A stretch of 64,000 nt of DNA from Leisingera methylohalidivorans DSM 14336 (GTDB lineage Bacteria; Pseudomonadota; Alphaproteobacteria; Rhodobacterales; Rhodobacteraceae): assembly GCF_000511355.1 (NCBI RefSeq), contig NC_023135.1:1204371-1268370 (forward strand), read 5' to 3'. Below, one piece after another: positions 55,042 to 63,852 of the stretch; positions within the stretch are counted from its first letter, which is position 1, and the number at the start of each line of letters is the position of its first letter. The notes beneath the pieces are model-generated. The model did no database searches, was not told the DNA's origin, and was given only the letters and a program-made list of their open reading frames with translations. The translations under genes and the position numbers were made by a program.

Positions 55042-55596
55042 ATGGCAGAACAGGACAAACCCTTGCTGATCAAGCGGTACGCGAGCCGCAGGCTTTATAA
55101 CACCGAGACCAGTGATTACGTCACGCTGGAGGATATCGCGGGGTTCATCCGGGAAGGGCGCGAGGTGCAGATCGTTGATCTGAAGACCGGCGACGACCTG
55201 ACACGGCAGTACCTGTTGCAGATCATTGCTGAGCATGAAAGCCGCGGCGAGAATGTGCTGCCGGTGAATGTGCTGAACGATCTGGTGCGCAGCTACATGG
55301 TGCCCGGCGGCGGGGTGATGCCGCAGTTCCTGCAGTCTTCTTTTGATATGCTGCGCGAAAGCCAGTCAAAGATGATGGAAAACATGAGCGCGATGAACCC
55401 GATGGTGAAGATGCCGGGGTTCGAAGCGATGAAGGCGCAGCAGGAAGCGTTTCTGAAGGCCATGACCGGCGGCCTTGGCGCGGCCGGCTGGACCGGCGGC
55501 GCGTCCGCGGAAGAGAAATCCGAAGACGGCGAGGATCTGGACGACATCAAGAAGCAGTTGGCCGAGCTGCAGGAAAAACTGTCGAAGATGAAGTAA
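55042..55596 (+). CDS. phaR: Polyhydroxyalkanoate synthesis repressor PhaR
   Basis: A 184-residue regulator. The N-terminal PHB/PHA accumulation DNA-binding domain (LIKRYASRRLYNTETSDYVT and LEDIAGFIREGREVQIVDLK, residues 8-60) is complete, followed by the PHB-binding region and an acidic/basic C-terminal helix. It represses phasin genes and is released by nascent polymer. GGGGAGGG lies 6 bases before ATG 55042. It is separated from phaP by two minus-strand genes. Confidence 0.93.
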   Translation: MAEQDKPLLIKRYASRRLYNTETSDYVTLEDIAGFIREGREVQIVDLKTGDDLTRQYLLQIIAEHESRGENVLPVNVLNDLVRSYMVPGGGVMPQFLQSSFDMLRESQSKMMENMSAMNPMVKMPGFEAMKAQQEAFLKAMTGGLGAAGWTGGASAEEKSEDGEDLDDIKKQLAELQEKLSKMK

Positions 55597-55680
55597 GGCG
55601 ATTGACAGCGCGGGGTCTTGATCAACGGGGGCACCCGTCTGGCCGCAACCAATCTGCGGCTGTATCTCATCCTTAAGCGT

Positions 55681-55710
55681 GGCACCGCGTTGCGGTGCCA
55701 TTCTCTTTTC
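55681..55710 (+). terminator. Terminator after phaR
   Basis: GGCACCGC-GTT-GCGGTGCC is an 8-bp stem with a 3-base loop, followed by ATTCTCTTTTC, 85 bp after the phaR stop. Confidence 0.65.
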
Positions 55711-55796
55711 ACTTCTTTTATCAGTGAGATTTGCAGCGCCTATGCGCGGCGCCGGGTACATGCGCAGTGCCGGGTATCAGACCCCGGATGCGGCGG

Positions 55797-55991
55797 TCAG
55801 GCGCGCGGTTTGATTTTCAGGATATTGTGCAGCCGGTGGTAAGGCGCGTTCCTGACGATTTCGTCCAAATCGCCGGTTTCCGGTTGCGGTTTGGAGCGAT
55901 AGAACAAATAGACGCTGGCAGCAAAAGACAGGGTGCAGGCCCCGGTAATTGCGCTGACGATGACAGTTTCCAGTCCCATGGCTTCAATCAT
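55797..55991 (-). CDS. Small single-helix membrane protein
   Basis: A 64-residue protein with one hydrophobic helix (VIVSAITGACTLSFAASVYL, about 9-30) and a polar tail (DEIVRNAPYHRLHNILKIK). GGAG lies 8 bases before ATG 55991. No family recognised. It lies 53 bp downstream of the next gene on the same strand, so a short operon is likely. Confidence 0.7.
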   Translation of the reverse strand: MIEAMGLETVIVSAITGACTLSFAASVYLFYRSKPQPETGDLDEIVRNAPYHRLHNILKIKPRA

Positions 55992-56044
55992 GCTGTTCTC
56001 CGGTTTCGGGTCCAATATAGGCATGGACCGCTGAAAATTCCATA

Positions 56045-56566
56045 TCACTTCGCAGTGTTTGTGTGTTTTGCCGCTTCCAGCACGTGGCGGGCCAAGGTTT
56101 CTGCCGCCTCGCGCTCTTGTGCCTTGAGGCGCCGCCGCGTCCGCCCCCCGAGGCGGGAGGCGGTGGCGAAAATGAAGCCGGAAAAGGACAGCAGAGTGAG
56201 GCCGAAGGCCAGCCCGCCGGTCACGGTGCCGGCTATGGCGGCGGCGAAGCTGGCCAGCAGCGCGCCGGCGGCGAGCCGCTGCGACCATTGGCCGATGACC
56301 TGATCCGCATCCCGGACCTGGGCTTCGGCATCTCCGGCGCGGGTGGCAAAGGCGGTCAGCAAATCCGCCACCGTGACTCCGGTTTCCGGATCATTTGCGG
56401 CACCGATCGCAGCCAGAAGGGCCGCCCGTTCGCCGCTGCTGGCGGAAACCGCGCGCATGACCTGCATCAGCGCGTCCTCGCTGACGGGATCGCCCATGCC
56501 GAGCGCATTGGCCATTGCCACCAGGGCTGTGGCCGGGCGCCGGTCGAATTCGGGAAGCGGAGTCAT
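56045..56566 (-). CDS. Membrane protein of unknown function
   Basis: A 173-residue protein with an N-terminal soluble part and two adjacent hydrophobic helices near 95-140 (AAGALLASFAAAIAGTVTGG and LTLLSFSGFIFATASRL), then a charged C-terminal helix (RRLKAQEREAAETLARHVLE). ATG 56566 was chosen; a GTG at 56605 gives an N-terminus without a ribosome site, but neither start is firm. Confidence 0.62.
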   Translation of the reverse strand: MTPLPEFDRRPATALVAMANALGMGDPVSEDALMQVMRAVSASSGERAALLAAIGAANDPETGVTVADLLTAFATRAGDAEAQVRDADQVIGQWSQRLAAGALLASFAAAIAGTVTGGLAFGLTLLSFSGFIFATASRLGGRTRRRLKAQEREAAETLARHVLEAAKHTNTAK

Positions 56567-56658
56567 GGCGGCAAACTGGACGGCACAGCCCTGGATTGCA
56601 ATCACGAAAAGCCCCGGCGCAGGGCCGGGGCGGTCGCGTGGTCAGCTACTGGCGCTTT

Positions 56659-57864
56659 TCAGGCGGCTGCCCTGGCCATGGTTTCCTTGGCCGCAGCCAG
56701 CAGAATATCTGCAATCACATCCAGCTCGGCACGGGTCAGGCGCACCGGCAGCCGCACGTCGCAAGCCTTCATCAGCATGGCGCGGGTTTGCGGCAGCTCG
56801 GGCTGATCGCGCAGGAACTGCCAGTTCCAGAAGGCGCGGGCGTTGTCGCTGGAGAGGCCGAAGACCTGCACTTTGACGCCCTTGGCTTCTGCCGTGCTGG
56901 CAAAGGCGCGGGTTTGCGCCTCGCTGAGACCCGCCAGATTGAACTGGATCGAATCCGGCGCGCGGCGTTCAGGGGCAAGCGGCGCTGGCACGTCAAAATA
57001 GGGGGAGGCATTCAGACGCGCGGCCACATAGTCATGGTTGGCCAGCCCGTCGCGCACCCGGCGCGCCAGTTCCGGCAGCTGCGGGCGGATCACGGCTGCG
57101 GACAGATTGCTCATCCGCAGATTATATAGCGGCAGCTGGTTCTGCCACTTGGCAAAAGCCTGTTCCAGGTCCGGGGCATTTTCACCACGCGGGCCCTTGT
57201 GCTTTTTCCAATTATGCTCGTAAGCGCCGGACATGATGACGGCGCGGGCAATCAGGCCGGCGTCGTCGGTGATCAGAATGCCGCCTTCGCCGCCGTTGAC
57301 CATTTTATAGGACTGGAAGGAGAAGCAGCCCACCTTGCCGATGGTGCCGATGTTCCGGCCGTTCCAGGTGGTGCCAAGCGAATGGGCCGCGTCCTCGACC
57401 ACCGGGATGCCGCGGGCGTCGCAGAGCGCCATGATCGCGTCCATGTCCGAGGTGTGGCCGCGCATGTGGCTGATGATCACCGCCTGTACACTGTCCAGCT
57501 TGGCCTCGAAATCCGCCATGTCGATGCGGTAGTTTTCGCCCACCTCGCACAGAACCGGCACGCAGTCGGCGTGCACCACCGACGAGGGCACCGCGGCAAA
57601 GGTGAAGGCGGGGATCAGCACACGTGCATCGCGGGGCAGGCTAAGCGCCTTCAGTGACAGGAACAAGGCAGCGGAGCAGGAGGAGACTGCCAGCGCATAT
57701 TTGCTGCCCAAGAGGTCTGCATATTCCTGTTCCAGCAGCGTCACAGGTGCGTTTTCCGGCGCAGTGTAGCGGAACAGATCGCCCGACTGCATCAGGGCCT
57801 CAATGGCCTCACGGGCAGCTGCGGGAATGGGTTCAGCGTCATGAACATTGGGCGGCAAAGCCAT
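56659..57864 (-). CDS. DegT/DnrJ/EryC1/StrS family aminotransferase
   Basis: A 401-residue PLP-dependent sugar aminotransferase-type enzyme. The cofactor Lys is K187 in CFSFQSYKMVNGGEGG; D158 is in VVEDAAHSLG. The family normally aminates nucleotide-linked keto-sugars, but no sugar-synthesis genes are adjacent, so the substrate is open. ATG 57864 begins MALPPNVHDAEPIPAAAREA. It stands between a small membrane-protein gene and the gamma-glutamyl-polyamine type cluster, separated from the latter by 138 bp. Confidence 0.85.
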   Translation of the reverse strand: MALPPNVHDAEPIPAAAREAIEALMQSGDLFRYTAPENAPVTLLEQEYADLLGSKYALAVSSCSAALFLSLKALSLPRDARVLIPAFTFAAVPSSVVHADCVPVLCEVGENYRIDMADFEAKLDSVQAVIISHMRGHTSDMDAIMALCDARGIPVVEDAAHSLGTTWNGRNIGTIGKVGCFSFQSYKMVNGGEGGILITDDAGLIARAVIMSGAYEHNWKKHKGPRGENAPDLEQAFAKWQNQLPLYNLRMSNLSAAVIRPQLPELARRVRDGLANHDYVAARLNASPYFDVPAPLAPERRAPDSIQFNLAGLSEAQTRAFASTAEAKGVKVQVFGLSSDNARAFWNWQFLRDQPELPQTRAMLMKACDVRLPVRLTRAELDVIADILLAAAKETMARAAA

Positions 57865-58002
57865 ATTTCAGAATCCCGAATTGTTTCTGTGGAAAATCTA
57901 AATATGGACACCGGAGATGCCAAGGGCCACCGCAGCGGAAATCGCCGCTGCAGGCGGAATTTCACAGAACTGTTGCGGAGTTGCGCGGAAACCGGCCTAG
58001 GG

Positions 58003-59313
58003 TCAGATCCCCAGCCGGTCCCGCAGGGAAAACCAGGTCATCGCCAGAGCCAGCAGCGGTGATCGCATCCGCGGCCCGCCCGGGAAACGGGGCGCGGGGA
58101 CTTGGGCCAAGGTGTCGAAGCCCTCGGCCTGGCCCTGCAGGGCCAGCGCCATCAGCTGGCCCGCATGGGTGGCGGTGCCGACGCCGTGGCCGGAGTAGCC
58201 CGAAGCAGACAGGACATTCGGCGCTAGCCGCGCCAGATAGGGCATCCGCTTCATGGTGATGCCAAGGGTACCGCCCCAGGCGTAGTCGATACGGACGTCT
58301 TTCAAGTGCGGGAAAATCTGCTGCATCGGTTTGCGCACGGTGGAAGCGATGTCGGCAGGAAAGCGGTAGCCGTAGCTTTCGCCGCCGCCGAACAGCAGGC
58401 GCTTGTCATGGCTGAGGCGGAAATAGTTCACCACGAATTTGCTGTCTGCCACCGCCACGTCACGGGCAAGCACCCGCGCGGCATCCGCGCCCAGCGGTTC
58501 GGTTGCCAGGATGAAATTGTTGATCGGCATCACCCGCGCGGCGACTTGGCGGTTCAATCCGCCCAGGTAGCCGTTGCAGGCCAGGATCAGGTGTCCGGCT
58601 GTGACTGTGCCGTTTGCTGTCCGCACGCGGACTTGCGCGCCTTCCTGGATGTCCAGAACCTCGCTTTGCTCGCAGATCTGCGCTCCGGCGCCCGCCGCCG
58701 CCCGGGCCAGGCCCAGGGCAAAGTTCAGCGGGTGCAGATGGGCGGCCCCCATGTCCAGCGAGCCGCCCTTATAGGCGGGAGAGGGGCAGACGGCCTGCAG
58801 CCCGGCTTCATCCAGCGGCTGGATCTGATCGTAGCCATAGCGGTTCTGCAGGTGTTCGGCATAGGCCCGTTCATGGGCGGCTTCGCTTTTGGAAAAGCAC
58901 GCATGGGCAATGCCGGGTTTCAGGTGGCAGTCGATTTTGTGACGGTCAATCAGCGCTTTGACCAGGTTTTTGGCGTCCTCGCCCAGCTGCCAGAGCTTTT
59001 GCGCTTCGGGCTCGCCCATCAGCGCTTCCAGCCCGTCCTGTTCCATCCTCTGGCCGCTGCCGAGCTGGCCGCCGTTGCGGCCCGAGGCGCCAAACCCCGC
59101 ACGGTGCGCTTCCAGCACAACGACACGCTGACCGGCTTCGGCCAGATGCAGCGCAGCGGACAAGCCGGTATAGCCGCCGCCGACGATGCAGACATCCGCG
59201 GTCAGCTCCCCCGCCAGAGCCGGAAACCGCTCCATTGGGGTGGCCGTCGCTGCGTACCAGCTGTTTGGATAATGGCCCTTGCGGTCATTGGAATAGAGCA
59301 GGTTCATGCCCAT
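58003..59313 (-). CDS. puuB: Gamma-glutamylputrescine oxidase-like FAD oxidoreductase
   Basis: A 436-residue DAO-type flavoprotein. VCIVGGGYTGLSAALHLAEA (near 40-60) binds FAD; GFGASGRNGGQLGSG and SGYSGHGVGTATHAGQL near the C-terminus match PuuB, which oxidises gamma-glutamylputrescine. ATG 59313 was chosen because GAGG lies 6 bases upstream; ATG 59307 is also possible. Upstream lies a PuuA-like glutamine synthetase, supporting a polyamine or other amine-degradation role. Confidence 0.83.
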   Translation of the reverse strand: MGMNLLYSNDRKGHYPNSWYAATATPMERFPALAGELTADVCIVGGGYTGLSAALHLAEAGQRVVVLEAHRAGFGASGRNGGQLGSGQRMEQDGLEALMGEPEAQKLWQLGEDAKNLVKALIDRHKIDCHLKPGIAHACFSKSEAAHERAYAEHLQNRYGYDQIQPLDEAGLQAVCPSPAYKGGSLDMGAAHLHPLNFALGLARAAAGAGAQICEQSEVLDIQEGAQVRVRTANGTVTAGHLILACNGYLGGLNRQVAARVMPINNFILATEPLGADAARVLARDVAVADSKFVVNYFRLSHDKRLLFGGGESYGYRFPADIASTVRKPMQQIFPHLKDVRIDYAWGGTLGITMKRMPYLARLAPNVLSASGYSGHGVGTATHAGQLMALALQGQAEGFDTLAQVPAPRFPGGPRMRSPLLALAMTWFSLRDRLGI

Positions 59314-59388
59314 CACGCACCTCTGTCGGTTACAGGCGCCCTTGCGGGCAGCCTGCACTTCATCTTTTCTTAAGTACTCAATTGCACT

Positions 59389-59412
59389 GGCGCTGCACCC
59401 AGGCGCAGCGCC
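59389..59412. terminator. Hairpin between glutamine synthetase and puuB
   Basis: GGCGCTGC and GCAGCGCC form an 8-bp stem with an 8-base loop just after the glutamine synthetase stop. No T-run follows, so transcription may continue into puuB. Confidence 0.35.
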
Positions 59413-59419
59413 GGAGGGC

Positions 59420-60778
59420 TTACACGTTCATCAGCAGATGTTCGCGCTCCCAGGGGGAAATCACCTGAAGAAACTCGTCATATTCCGCACGTTTCACGAT
59501 GGAATAGACGCGGGCGAACTCCGGGCCCAGAACCTCATGCAGTTCGGTGGCCGCGTCAAACAGGTCCAGTGCCTGGCCCATCACTTGCGGGATATCGCCT
59601 TCGCCCTCATAGGCGTCGCCCTTGAACTGCTTGCGCGGGCGTTCCTCGTTGATCAGGCCGATGTAACCGCAGGCCAGCGACAGCGCGATGCCCAGGTAAG
59701 GGTTGCAATCCATGCCGGCGATGCGGTTTTCGACCCGCCGCGCCCCGGGACCCGACAGCGGGATCCGGATGCCGGTGGTGCGGTTGTCGCGTGCCCATTC
59801 CAGATTGATCGGGGCGGCGTGATCCTTCACGTAGCGGCGGTAGGAGTTCACATAAGGCGCCATCACTGCCAGGCCCGCCGGCAGATGGTTCTGAAACCCT
59901 GCGATGTAATTGTAGAACGCATCCGTCTCGCCGCCCTGCGGGCCGGAGAAGATGTTCTCGCCGGTTTCCATATCCAGAACCGAATGGTGGATATGCATGG
60001 CTGAGCCGGGCTCATCCTCGATCGGCTTGGCCATGAAGGTGGCAAAACAGTCGTGGCGCAGCGCCGCTTCGCGGATCAGCCGTTTGAAGTAGAAGACTTC
60101 ATCCGCCAGTTTGACCGGGTCGCCGTGCAGCAGGTTGATTTCCAGCTGGCCGGCGCCGCCTTCCTGGGTGATGCCGTCGATTTCAAAGCCCTGGGCCTCG
60201 GCGAAATCATAGATATCGTCGATCACGGGCCCGAATTCATCCACCGCAGTCATCGAATAGGCCTGGCGCGCTGCCGCCGGGCGGCCGGAGCGGCCCATCA
60301 TCGGCTTGATCTCATGTGCAGGATCAATATTGCGGGCGACCAGGAAAAACTCCATCTCGGGCGCCACAACCGGTTTCCAGCCCTTGTCATGATAAAGCTG
60401 CACAACACGCTTCAGCACGTTACGGGGGCTGAAAGGTATCGGTTTGCCTTCGCGGTCATAGGCGTCGTGGATCACCTGCAGCGTCCAGTCGCCGGTCCAG
60501 GGCGCGGCCGTGGCGGTGGACATGTCCGGCTTCAGCGTCATGTCCTTTTCGATCCAGCCATCTTCATCCGCGGCATCAGCCCAGTCCCCGGTGATGGTCT
60601 GGTAAAAGATGCTGTCAGGCAGATGAAAATAGTCGGTCTTTGCGAATTTGGATGCCGGTACCGCCTTGCCACGGGCGATACCGGGAAGGTCCGAGATAAC
60701 GCATTCAACTTCGTCGAGACGACGGCCCTCCAGATAGGTTTTTGCTGCTTCGGGAAGGGCGTCGAGCCAGGCTGACAT
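59420..60778 (-). CDS. Glutamine synthetase family protein, PuuA-like
   Basis: A 452-residue glutamine-synthetase fold ligase, probably a gamma-glutamylputrescine or related amine ligase. Conserved elements: GGAGQLEINL, SAMHIHHSVLD, NRTTGIRIPLSG and ENRIAGMDCNPYLGIAL. It is shorter than GlnA and lacks the adenylation-loop Tyr environment, as PuuA-type enzymes do. It starts 1 bp into the stop of the amidotransferase gene (TAATG), so the two are coupled. Confidence 0.85.
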   Translation of the reverse strand: MSAWLDALPEAAKTYLEGRRLDEVECVISDLPGIARGKAVPASKFAKTDYFHLPDSIFYQTITGDWADAADEDGWIEKDMTLKPDMSTATAAPWTGDWTLQVIHDAYDREGKPIPFSPRNVLKRVVQLYHDKGWKPVVAPEMEFFLVARNIDPAHEIKPMMGRSGRPAAARQAYSMTAVDEFGPVIDDIYDFAEAQGFEIDGITQEGGAGQLEINLLHGDPVKLADEVFYFKRLIREAALRHDCFATFMAKPIEDEPGSAMHIHHSVLDMETGENIFSGPQGGETDAFYNYIAGFQNHLPAGLAVMAPYVNSYRRYVKDHAAPINLEWARDNRTTGIRIPLSGPGARRVENRIAGMDCNPYLGIALSLACGYIGLINEERPRKQFKGDAYEGEGDIPQVMGQALDLFDAATELHEVLGPEFARVYSIVKRAEYDEFLQVISPWEREHLLMNV

Positions 60779-61458
60779 TAAGTCCTCTCTTTCCTGTAAA
60801 ATTCTGCGAGGAAGGTTGCGATGTCTTGATTGTCCACGGGGGCGTCCAGTTCGGCGGCTGCACGGTCCAGCAGGCCGTCCGGCACCACGCCGCGGCCGCG
60901 TTTTTCGATCAGGCCGCCGACAAAGGCGCTGGAAAATTCGGGGTGGGGCTGCCAGGAGATGATGTGATCGCCATAGGCCAGGATGCCGTTCCGGCAGAAG
61001 TCGTTGCCGCCAAGCACGCGGGCGCCTTCCGGCAGTGCCACCACCTGATCCTGGTGCCAGGCATTAAGGGTCAGCTCGCGGCCGTCTACCTCATAGGTGA
61101 CGCGGCCCACGGCCCAGCCGCCCTCGTATTTCTTCACCTTGCCGCCAAGCGCCTGGGCGATGATCTGATGGCCGAAGCAGATGCCGGCCAGGGGCTGTTT
61201 CCTGGTGTTGATCTCGCGGATCAGCGTTTCCAGCGGCGGGATCCAGGCGTGATCCTCATAGGCGCCGTGCTTGGAGCCGGTGATCAGCCAGGCGTCGGCG
61301 TCATCGGCGCTGTCTGGAAACACGCCATCCACCACCGCCCAGGTTTGAAATTCAAAGCTGTTGCCGTCCAGCATGTCGCGGAACATGCCGTCGTAATCTC
61401 CGAAAGGGCCGAACAGATCTTCGGGGGAGTGTCCAGTTTGCAGGATGCCGATTTTCAT
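60778..61458 (-). CDS. Class I glutamine amidotransferase-like hydrolase
   Basis: A 226-residue GATase1 protein with the triad C94 (GICFGHQ), H172 and E174 (PHPEF). It resembles the GMP-synthase-like group rather than the PuuD peptidase C26 family. In this context it probably cleaves gamma-glutamyl amides formed by the neighbouring ligases, which is inference. The stop overlaps the next gene's ATG by one base. A palindrome, ATTTGATCAAAT, lies 11 bp upstream of its ATG. Confidence 0.82.
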   Translation of the reverse strand: MKIGILQTGHSPEDLFGPFGDYDGMFRDMLDGNSFEFQTWAVVDGVFPDSADDADAWLITGSKHGAYEDHAWIPPLETLIREINTRKQPLAGICFGHQIIAQALGGKVKKYEGGWAVGRVTYEVDGRELTLNAWHQDQVVALPEGARVLGGNDFCRNGILAYGDHIISWQPHPEFSSAFVGGLIEKRGRGVVPDGLLDRAAAELDAPVDNQDIATFLAEFYRKERT

Positions 61459-61468
61459 AAGTCACCAG

Positions 61469-61481
61469 ATTTGATCAAATT
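61469..61481. promoter_or_regulatory. TTTGATCAAATT palindrome, copy 1
   Basis: ATTTGATCAAAT (61469-61480) is a perfect 12-bp palindrome ending 11 bp before the amidotransferase start. The 12-mer TTTGATCAAATT also occurs on the minus strand upstream of the other glutamine synthetase gene (62910-62921). Two copies in the two promoters of one cluster suggest a shared repressor. Confidence 0.55.
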
Positions 61482-61530
61482 GAGCCTAGCTGAGGGGGCT
61501 GGAGCAGGCAAGCCCCGGGGCAGGGCGGCG

Positions 61531-62850
61531 CTATACCGCTTCCAGCCAGGACAGCCAATGGCTCTCGCGGGGGCGCTCGGCAAAGCCTTTCAGCTCCTGC
61601 CGTTTGGTCATCACCAGGTTCCGGATGGCAAGTTCCGGCAGCACGCGGGCGATCAGCGGATCGCTTTCGAACCAGTTGATCGCGGTCTCCCAGTCGGCGG
61701 CCAGCTGCGGCAGGCCCTTGATCTCGTAGATGTTGCCTTCGGACGGGGCGGGGGGCTGCATCTGATCTTCGATCCCGGCCAGGGCAGAGCCAAGCACGGT
61801 TGCGAGCATCAGATAGGGGTTGATGTCGCCGCCGGCGACGCGGTGTTCGATGCGCCGCGCCTTGGGGCTGCCGCCGGGGATGCGGATGGCGGCGGTGCGG
61901 TTTTCATAGGCCCAGGCGGCACTGACGGGCGCATGGGCGCCGGGCACCAGCCGGTCATAGGAATTGCCGTGCGGGGCGAAGATCAGCGAGCTGGCGGGCA
62001 TCGCCGCCAGACAGCCCGCCACGGCGTGCATCAGCAGGTCCGACCCCGTGTCGCCGCCGTTGTCAAAGACGTTGCTGCCGTCCTTGTCCTCGACCGAGAA
62101 ATGCACATGCATTCCATTGCCGGCTTCTTGCGGATAAGGTTTGGCCATGAAAGTCGCCGCAAAGCCGTGTTTGCGCGCAAGCCCTTTTACCAAGGCCTTG
62201 AACAGCCAGGCATCATCTGCGGCGCGCATCGCCTCCTGATGGTTCAGGTTGATTTCAAACTGGCCCAGGCCCGCCTCGGAAATTGCCGACTGGGCGGGGA
62301 TGCCCATCATCTCGGCACCGTCATAGAGATCGGTGAAGAAGTCATCAAAGGCGTCCAGTTCGGCCACTGACAGCACCGATTGCTGATCCAGCTCACGGCC
62401 GGTCTGCGGGTCGATCGGCGGTGACGGGCGGAGGCCGCTGTCATCCAGCAGGCTGAATTCCATTTCCGTCGCGGCCACGACGGTCCAGCCGCGCTCCGCA
62501 TAGCGCGACAGCACATCGGCCAGAACGTGGCGCGGGTCGCCTAGGAAAGCAGAGCCGTCTTCCCAGTACATCGCCATCGGCACCAGCGCCGAAGCGCTTT
62601 TGAGCCAGGGCATCGGTACGGCACCGCGTTCGGTCGGCAGCATCACCCCGTCGGCGTCGCCGGTTTCAAACACCAGCGGGTTGTCTTCGACATCGCACCC
62701 CCAGAGATCGACATTGAGGGTGGAGATCGGCATCCGGGCCGCGCCGCTGTCCAGCTTGGCGGCCATGCCCGCAGGCAGGCGTTTGCCGCGCATTTGGCCG
62801 TTCATGTCACAGGCGGCAATGCGGATGGTCTTTAGTCCGGACAGGTCCAT
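61531..62850 (-). CDS. Glutamine synthetase family protein, second paralogue
   Basis: A 439-residue glutamine-synthetase fold ligase, clearly distinct from the PuuA-like one. Key parts: ATEMEFSLLDDSG, GLGQFEINLNHQEA, GNGMHVHFSVEDKDG and NRTAAIRIPGGSPKARRIEH, all intact. ATG 62850 has GGAG 8 bases upstream, unlike ATG 62862. It probably also makes a gamma-glutamyl amide of an amine or amino acid. 72 bp separate it from the amidotransferase gene. Confidence 0.85.
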   Translation of the reverse strand: MDLSGLKTIRIAACDMNGQMRGKRLPAGMAAKLDSGAARMPISTLNVDLWGCDVEDNPLVFETGDADGVMLPTERGAVPMPWLKSASALVPMAMYWEDGSAFLGDPRHVLADVLSRYAERGWTVVAATEMEFSLLDDSGLRPSPPIDPQTGRELDQQSVLSVAELDAFDDFFTDLYDGAEMMGIPAQSAISEAGLGQFEINLNHQEAMRAADDAWLFKALVKGLARKHGFAATFMAKPYPQEAGNGMHVHFSVEDKDGSNVFDNGGDTGSDLLMHAVAGCLAAMPASSLIFAPHGNSYDRLVPGAHAPVSAAWAYENRTAAIRIPGGSPKARRIEHRVAGGDINPYLMLATVLGSALAGIEDQMQPPAPSEGNIYEIKGLPQLAADWETAINWFESDPLIARVLPELAIRNLVMTKRQELKGFAERPRESHWLSWLEAV

Positions 62851-62909
62851 TGGAGGCTCCATGAATGCGTTGCGCCAACCCTAGCGCAGAGAATTCCATT
62901 CGCCAAGAT

Positions 62910-62921
62910 AATTTGATCAAA
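62910..62921. promoter_or_regulatory. TTTGATCAAATT palindrome, copy 2
   Basis: The palindromic core TTTGATCAAA is at 62912-62921, 62 bp upstream of the second glutamine synthetase. On the minus strand it reads TTTTGATCAAATTAT, sharing a 12-mer with copy 1. Confidence 0.55.
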
Positions 62922-63011
62922 AGTTTGAAGTGACGCTCCGGCGGCTTCATTTTCCGGAAAAAGCGCCCTGCGGTCAGAGGCCCAGAACGCGCCCGGTTGG
63001 ATCCGGCGTTT

Positions 63012-63039
63012 CAAAAAAATGGCTCCCGAAGGAGCCATT
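63012..63039 (-). terminator. Intrinsic terminator of the ABC permease genes
   Basis: On the minus strand AATGGCTCC-TTCG-GGAGCCATT followed by TTTTT: a 9-bp stem with a stable TTCG tetraloop, 6 bp after the permease stop. Confidence 0.92.
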
Positions 63040-63045
63040 CTGAAT

Positions 63046-63852
63046 TCAGCGGATCAGGTTGAACCGCAACTTGGTCCGGCTGCGCCGCTCTTGCGGAAGG
63101 TGCCGGTTCAGCTGTTTGTTCACAAACCCGAACACGGAGATAACGACCAGTGTCAGCAGAATGAAATAGAAGGCCAGGATCGGGTAGGGGACAAATGGAT
63201 TGAAGGTCTTGTCCGCGAAATAACTGGCGTAGTACAGCGCATCGCCCTTTTGCCGCCAGGCCGGAAAGCCTGAAAAGAACACCAGCGTGGTGGCGTGGAA
63301 CAGGAAGATCGCCTCGTTGGTGTAGGCGGGCCAGGCCAGCCGCATCATGGTCGGGAAGGTGATCCGGCGGAACCGCGTCCAGCCGGACATGCCATAGGCG
63401 TCGGCCGCTTCGATATCGCCTTTTGGGATCGACAAGAGCGCGCCATGGAAGATCTCGCCTGAATAGGCCGCGGTATTGCAGAACAGCACGACCAGCGCGC
63501 CAAGCCAGGCCGAGGTGAAGGGATCAAAGAAGCTGGAGACGCTTTTGAGGCTGAGGAAGCAAGCGTAGGCAAAGAAGAACTGAATGAACAGCGGGCTGCC
63601 ACGGAACACAAAGATGAACCACTCCGCCGGTTTGCGCCACAGCGGATTGGGGCTGGATTTGCCAACCGCCAAAGCGACGGCCAGGAAAAAGCCGGTCGTC
63701 AAAGCAACGATGCCGAAGTAAACATTCCAGATCATGCCGGAGCCGATCAGAGTGAAGTGTTCGCACAGGGTGTATTCGCCCTTGGGCAGCAGCCGTTCTC
63801 CAAAGCCCAGGGAGCGGAAGGCATAGGCCTGAATGGTTTCAACGCAACTCAT
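63046..63852 (-). CDS. Amino-acid type ABC transporter permease (HisM/ArtM-like)
   Basis: A 268-residue inner-membrane permease of the His/Glu/Gln/Arg family. It has five or six helices and the ATPase-contacting EAA loop around EAADAYGMSGWTRFRRITFP. RGSPLFIQFFFAYACFL is typical for the polar amino-acid uptake class. It overlaps the upstream permease stop as ATGA. The nearby glutamyl-ligase genes suggest uptake of an amine, amino acid or opine; the binding protein and ATPase are outside the window. AAGG lies before ATG 63852. Confidence 0.85.
   Translation of the reverse strand: MSCVETIQAYAFRSLGFGERLLPKGEYTLCEHFTLIGSGMIWNVYFGIVALTTGFFLAVALAVGKSSPNPLWRKPAEWFIFVFRGSPLFIQFFFAYACFLSLKSVSSFFDPFTSAWLGALVVLFCNTAAYSGEIFHGALLSIPKGDIEAADAYGMSGWTRFRRITFPTMMRLAWPAYTNEAIFLFHATTLVFFSGFPAWRQKGDALYYASYFADKTFNPFVPYPILAFYFILLTLVVISVFGFVNKQLNRHLPQERRSRTKLRFNLIR

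Noticed and set aside
60778..61458. PuuD (gamma-glutamyl-GABA hydrolase)
   Set aside because: The protein has a GATase1 triad of the GMP-synthase-like group and not the peptidase C26 pattern; only the general class is stated.
60742..62370. 542-codon open frame antisense to the amidotransferase and glutamine synthetase genes
   Set aside because: It crosses three real genes and their operator; no family likeness.
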